This document shows positions 59,075 through 64,000 of a DNA stretch of 64,000 nt, one piece after another. The DNA comes from Amoebidium appalachense (taxonomy: Eukaryota > Ichthyosporea): the NCBI GenBank assembly GCA_963693365.1, contig CAVNZM010000003.1, positions 13,020,001-13,084,000 on the forward strand, in the 5' to 3' direction. The position numbers were made by a program, and so were the translations under genes. Within the stretch, counting starts at the first letter, position 1, and each line of letters opens with the position of its first letter. The notes beneath the pieces are model-generated. The model was not told the origin of the DNA, did not search any database, and was given only the letters and a program-made list of their open reading frames with translations.

Positions 59075-59279
59075 GCAGGCAGCGGGCGGACAGCAACGTG
59101 CCGTGCAAGGACGGGTGCAGGTTTTTGGAGGTGTGGGACAAGGACTGTCGGGCACGGCTGTTGAAGGCAGCCGGCAACGCGGTGGTGTGTGCCAAACTCA
59201 GACGGAGCACGGCCCCCCCAAAGAAGCGTGCCCGTTTCGAGGAAAACGGTAGGCAATCTACTCCCCCCGACTTTGGAAC

Positions 59280-60255
59280 AGCCGCGCATCTTCTCCTTTC
59301 TCCCTCTCCCTCTCTCTCTCCCCGCTCTGTCTCGACGAAGCATTGCTGGGCTCTCCCTCCCTGCCTCCCTCCCTCTCTCTCCCTCTCTCCCCCCCCCTCT
59401 CTCCCTCCCTCTCTCCCCCTCTCTGTCTCGACGGAGCATTGCTGGGCCCTCTTCCCAGCCTCCTCCCCTTCCCCTGCCGCGCATCTTCAAGTTCTCCTTT
59501 CTCCCTCTCTTTCCCTCCCTCTCTCCCCCTCTCTGTCTCGACGGAGCATTGCTGGGCTCTCTGCCTGCCTCCCTCCCTTTCCCTCCCTCTCTCCCCCTCT
59601 CTCTCCCTCCCTCTCTCCCCCTCTCTGTCTCGATGGAGCATGGCTGGGCCCTCTGCCTGCCTCCTCCCCTTCCCCTGCCGAGCATCTTCAAGTTCTCCCT
59701 CTCTCCCCCTCTCTCCCCCTCCCTCTCTCCCCCTCTCTCTCCCTCTCTCTCTCCCCCTCTCTGTCTCAACGGAGCATTGCTGGGCCCTCTTCCCTGCCTC
59801 CCTCCCTCTCTCTCCCTCTCTCCCCCTCTCTGTCTCGACGAAGCATTGCTGGGCCCTCTTCCCTGCCTCCTCCCCTTCCCCTGCCGCGCATCTTCAAGTT
59901 CTCCTTTCTCCCTCTCTCTCCCTCTCTCCCCCCCCTCTCTCCCTCCCTCTCTCCCCCTCTCTGTCTCGACGAAGCATTGCTGGGCCCTCTTCCCTGCCTC
60001 CTCCCCTTCCCCTGCCGCGCATCTTCTCCTTTCTCCCTTTCTCTCCCTCCCTCTCTCCCCCTCTCTGTCTCGACGGAGCATTGCTGGGCTCTCTGCCTGC
60101 CTCCTCCCCTTCCCCTGCCTCCCTCCCCCCCCCCCCTCCTCTCAATGAAGCTTCCCGTGCTCTCTCTCTCAAACGACGCATCCCCGGGCTCTATCCGTCC
60201 CCTTCCCTCCCTCTCTCTCTGCCTCTACACCGTAATGCGCATGTACGGCTTCTGA
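59280..60255 (-). repeat. CT-rich array, right arm
   Basis: About eight to nine units with CTGTCTCGACGRAGCATTGC and CCTCCCCTTCCCCTGCCGCG; counterpart of 49210-49890 with more copies. Long plus frames here are compositional. Confidence 0.85.
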
Positions 60256-60299
60256 CCCCCCCCCCCCCCCCCTCCCCACACACACACCTCTACACACAC

Positions 60300-61470
60300 A
60301 GTGGAGGAGCACACCCGGACCGCCACTGTGACAGCACGGCCGCGGTACCTCGATTTAAGTAAACCATACAAGACCGACACCATGACCATCATGAGAAGAT
60401 GCAAAAACAAAAGACCAAACACACGAAGCGGAAATAAAGCAGGGGAGGGAGGGAAGGGAGGGGAGGAAGGGAAGGGAGGGGAGGGGGGGAGGAAGGGAAG
60501 GGAGGGGAGGGGGGGAGGAAGGGAAGGGAGGGGAGGGGGGGAAGGGGGAGCCCCCCCAGCCTCAGACAGGTGGAGGGAAGGCTGTAGCCTCGAAGGGGAA
60601 GGCTAAGGCTGTAGCCTCGAAGGGGAAGGCTGTAGCCTCGAAGGGGATGGGTGCAGCCTCGAAAGGGAAGGCTGCATTCTCGAAGGGGAAGGCTGCAGCC
60701 TCGAAGGGGAAGGGGAAGGGGAAGGGGGCAGCCTCGGGCAGGGGGGAGTAGGGGGGGGGGGATAGGGGTAACCACGAAGTCCAAATGTGTAGCTACGTGT
60801 GTGTGTGGGTGATTTCAGTCATCGGTGCGGCCTGTGGCTGTTTGCACTGTATAGATACATATGCAGTTTTATTCAGGCCCTTGGGTCACAGTGGTGCTCT
60901 ATTCACCAATTAAAATGTTTTTTTGCCGCACAGGCTGTGTGGTGCTCTCTCCACCAACCAGATTTGACAATTACCAACCCCCCCCCCAAAAAAAAAGAAA
61001 AAGGAAAGAATAAAAAATCGCTATTACTTGCACATCCCGGCACCCCCCCCCCCCCCCCCCCCCCCATCCTCACTCCCCCTCCCACACCCAATGGCAAAAA
61101 GGGATAAAGATATAAGCATAGCAGCCCCCCCCCCCCCCCAAAAAAAAAAAAAAAAAAAAGAAAAAGGAAAGAAATAAAAAATCGCTAATATTACTTGCAC
61201 ATCCCGGCACCCCCCCCCTCCCCCCATCCTCACTCCCCCTCCCACACCCAATGGCAAAAAGGGATAAAGATATAAGCATAGCAGTCCCCCCCCCCTCCCC
61301 CCCCCGAAAAAAGAAAAAGGGAAGAAAAAAAAATTGGTATTATTCCTTGCACAAAGGAGAAAGGGGAAGGGGGAGGGGGGGGGGGGGGTAGGGGGGGTAT
61401 AGGTAGGGGTAGGGGGGTTAGAGGTGGGGTTGGGGGGGGGGGGGGGAGGGGGGAGGGGTAGGGGGGGTAA
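60300..61470. repeat. mirror of 47940-49150 simple-sequence region
   Basis: Same GGGGAAGGCTGCAGCCTCGA units, A/C/G runs and unique spacers as the left arm in inverse order, with different run lengths. Confidence 0.8.
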
Positions 61471-61775
61471 CTATAGAGTCCACTTGTGTAGCCACTTGTG
61501 TGTGTGTGCCTCCGACTCTCAGCGTGGCCTGTGGCCTTTTGCACCCCATGTATATGCAGTTTTATTCACATCATCGGGTGGTGTTCTCTCCACCAATAAA
61601 TGAGTTTTTTTTTGCCGCTTAGACTGTGTGGTGCACTCTCTACAAACCAGATTTGACAATTGCCAACCCCCTGTCCATGCAGCCCCTCTCCCCCGTGCCA
61701 GTTACTGTGGAAGTCAACCTCAAATCGCCAAATTCACGCTCACGTTTGCCATGGAAAGGCACACACGCACACGTG

Positions 61776-62141
61776 CTATGCCGACGGTGGGCCGGAGATC
61801 GCCGAAGGTGCCGTCTGCGCACTCGCGAATAATTTGCGCTGGGTGTGGGCTTCCTGTGCAGCCATCAAATCGTCTTGACAGTCCCTGCACATTAACATGG
61901 GCCACCTGTGAATACATATTACCACCTCCAGGCACTTCCTGCACGGCTGTCTTTGGCCGTGGACACACTTAAACGAGCTGCAGTCTTCGCACTCAGCCGT
62001 TGCTTTGTTGTGAAGACACTTCTTGCATTTTGCGCACTTCTTCTTGTGCTTTTTGTGCACACAAAACGAGCCGCCTCCACAAAGTCTGCACACGTACTTC
62101 CTCTTATTGTGAGGGCACATACGATGAACTCTCCCGGCCAT
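61776..62141 (-). CDS. Cys/His zinc-repeat protein, right copy
   Basis: 121 residues from ATG 62139-62141, with the same five C-x-H-x7-C-x2-C modules as 47278-47643; no differences seen in the protein. The TATA box on this strand is near 62202-62209 and the duplicated upstream blocks are also mirrored. Having two intact copies in the arms suggests the arms are kept similar by gene conversion or recent duplication. Confidence 0.75.
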   Translation of the reverse strand: MAGRVHRMCPHNKRKYVCRLCGGGSFCVHKKHKKKCAKCKKCLHNKATAECEDCSSFKCVHGQRQPCRKCLEVVICIHRWPMLMCRDCQDDLMAAQEAHTQRKLFASAQTAPSAISGPPSA

Positions 62142-62699
62142 GCTGAACAGGCGGACTGCAGCTGTGATACGCACACACTGACAAGGTTTTGACCAGCACG
62201 TGTCTTTTATAGCCGCACCCCTCCCAGCACAAACACGGCCACATAGGCGCTGCTTGGGTGCATACAGACGTCTTTTTTGGCTGTGTTGGAACTTGGCAAA
62301 TCCCGGATCGGCCCTTTCATTGGCTCCCGCAGTGGCCACACGTCCACGTGGGCCCTGCTTGGCCCTACTCGCCAAATTGTTCATTTAGCGCCGCACCCCT
62401 CCCAGCACAAACACGGCCACATAGGCGCTGCTTGGGTGCATACAGACGTCTTTTTTGGCTGTGTTGGAACTTGGCAAATCCCGGATCGGCCCTTTCATTG
62501 GCTCCCGCAGTGGCCACGCGTCCACGTGGGCCCTGCTTGGCCCTATCCGCCAACTGAACTGTTCATTTAGAGCCGCACACTGCAAAACGTCTCCATAGGC
62601 GCAGTTTGGCGCAGTTGGGCCCTTACTTTTTGCGCCGGATAGGCTCTCCCTCCATCTAACGTCAACGGCGTGCGCAGGCCTCTGTGTGCGGTGGTGGGG

Positions 62700-63640
62700 A
62701 GGGGTGGTGGTAAACTTGGTCTGTGTGATGTGTGGAAAAATCTCTCTCCGCTGGGTATGTAGCATCACATGCGGGTAAACTTGGTCTGTGTGGTGTGTGG
62801 AAAAATCTGCTGGGTATGTAGCATCACATGCGGGTAAACTTGGTCTGTGTGGTGTGTGGAAAAATCTCTCTCCGCTGGGTATGTCAGCTATCAGCCAATC
62901 GGATATTTGTTATAATTTGTATACATGCAGTGTGATCTGATACATATGTTATTTATTTGAACACTCTTCAACCACAATAAGTAGGTGTGTATTGGATATA
63001 CATTTATAATCATTAGTAACAACGGCGGAGAATAGTCAACCGTATAAGTAAAGGCTTACATACCATAAGTAAAGGCTTACATACCATATGTCATTGTTTT
63101 ATACCAGATCCGATTGGCTGATAGCTGACATACCCAGCTGCTGGGTATGTAGCATCACATGCGGGTAAACTTGGTCTGTGTGGTGTGTGGAAAAATCTCT
63201 CTCCGCTGGGTATGTCAGCTATCAGCCAATCGGATATTTGTTATAATTTGTATACATGCAGTGTGATCTGATACATATGTTATTTATTTGAACACTCTTC
63301 AACCACAATAAGTAGGTGTGTATTGGATATACATTTATAATCATTAGTAACAACGGTGGAGAATAGTCAACCGTATAAGTAAAGGCTTACATACCATACT
63401 ATGGTAAAGGCTTACATACCATATGTCATTGTTTTATACCAGATCCGATTGGCTGATAGCTGACATACCCAGCGGAGAGAGATTTTTCCACACACCACAC
63501 AGACCAAGTTTACCCGCATGTGATGCTACATACCCAGCAGATTTTTCCACACACCACACAGACCAAAGTTTACCTGCATGTGATGCTACATACCCAGCGG
63601 AGAGAGATTTTTCCACACACCACACAGACCAAGTTTACCC
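62700..63640. repeat. mirror of 45780-46730 repeat block
   Basis: Same 65-base units and 300-base segments in inverse order. Confidence 0.8.
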
Positions 63641-64000
63641 CCCCCCCCCCCCCCCGCCCTGGCCCTGCACAGACACACACGTGCGCAGCAGGGCCCCGGG
63701 TCGCGTGAGGGCTATTGCAAGACCAACAAGTCCTTTTTGATTGGCTGGCTAGGACCTAGTAGGCCACGTGACGGCCGGCGTGTGGGTCCCGCTGCTTTTT
63801 GATTGGCTGGCTGGATTTGGCCCCCGCTATTTCTAACGAATGGTTTTGATTGGCTGAGCTGGGATGGCGGGGTATTCCCACCCCCCGATTTTGGGGTTTT
63901 GTTCGGCTGCACCAGACACACGCACGCACGCACCCGCAGATTTGTTTCTGCGCTAGAGTGGGGACTGGGGGTCACCAGCTGCACCGAGGAGGGCCCATGC

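Larger units (their letters stand above)
51545..64000 (-). repeat. giant inverted repeat, right arm
   Basis: Mirror of the left arm. It contains about 5.8 kb (53430 to about 59280) not present in the left arm. It runs off the end of the window, so the full repeat is longer than seen. Confidence 0.9.

Overview
The window looks like part of a large nucleo-cytoplasmic DNA virus (Nucleocytoviricota), either a free virus or a copy integrated in a eukaryotic genome. Four genes carry most of that assignment: a VLTF3-like late transcription factor (25411-26514), a VLTF2-like MYM zinc-finger protein (29966-30751), a protein like a virus-wide family with a [D]-FDV-x-V-x-E motif (31234-31798), and a YqaJ/lambda-type exonuclease (22468-23280). 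KilA-N, BRO/MSV199-like and HNH proteins fit the same picture. Genes have TATA boxes 50-110 bases upstream and AATAAA signals downstream. At least five genes are interrupted by what look like spliceosomal introns (GT-AG, one GC-AG). This suggests transcription and splicing by the host nuclear machinery. The host cannot be named from the sequence; a tRNA-derived SINE-like repeat and an LTR retrotransposon only show contact with a eukaryotic genome.

Layout. 1-4 kb: KilA-N paralogues, intact, domain-swapped, frameshifted and truncated. 4-7 kb: AT-rich inverted and tandem repeats. 7-11.4 kb: two orphan genes, a 371-bp direct repeat, a TnpB/Fanzor C-terminal remnant and C/A/CA-rich arrays. 12.5-20.9 kb: two large spliced regulator-like genes with tandem repeats inside their introns, separated by arrays and KilA-N debris. 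22.5-31.8 kb: the compact viral core (exonuclease, spliced possible ssDNA-binding protein, VLTF3, membrane proteins, orphans, VLTF2, conserved family). 31.9-33.7 kb: duplicated tRNA-like element and a 110-bp tandem array. 33.9-39.4 kb: BRO-like protein, class 3 lipase, four-exon AT-hook protein. 42.3-44.9 kb: spliced HNH protein and a Cys-rich protein.

From 45.42 kb to the end the window is one very large inverted repeat, centred near 51.53 kb on a G/C/A/T-homopolymer hairpin. Both arms carry a Cys/His zinc-repeat gene, GA/CT arrays and a 123-bp tandem repeat. The right arm alone has about 5.8 kb more: most of an HNH endonuclease gene, a 3.6-kb LTR retrotransposon with equal-length, apparently identical LTRs and a 5-bp target duplication, and a second Cys-rich gene. 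The arms differ by point changes and repeat copy number.

The late-transcription factors, the exonuclease and the possible ssDNA-binding protein would serve viral replication and late expression. KilA-N, BRO-like and HNH proteins are accessory genes that are duplicated, shuffled and broken here. Several genes carry one-base frameshifts, two of them next to G or C runs; sequencing error and true decay cannot be separated from this sequence.
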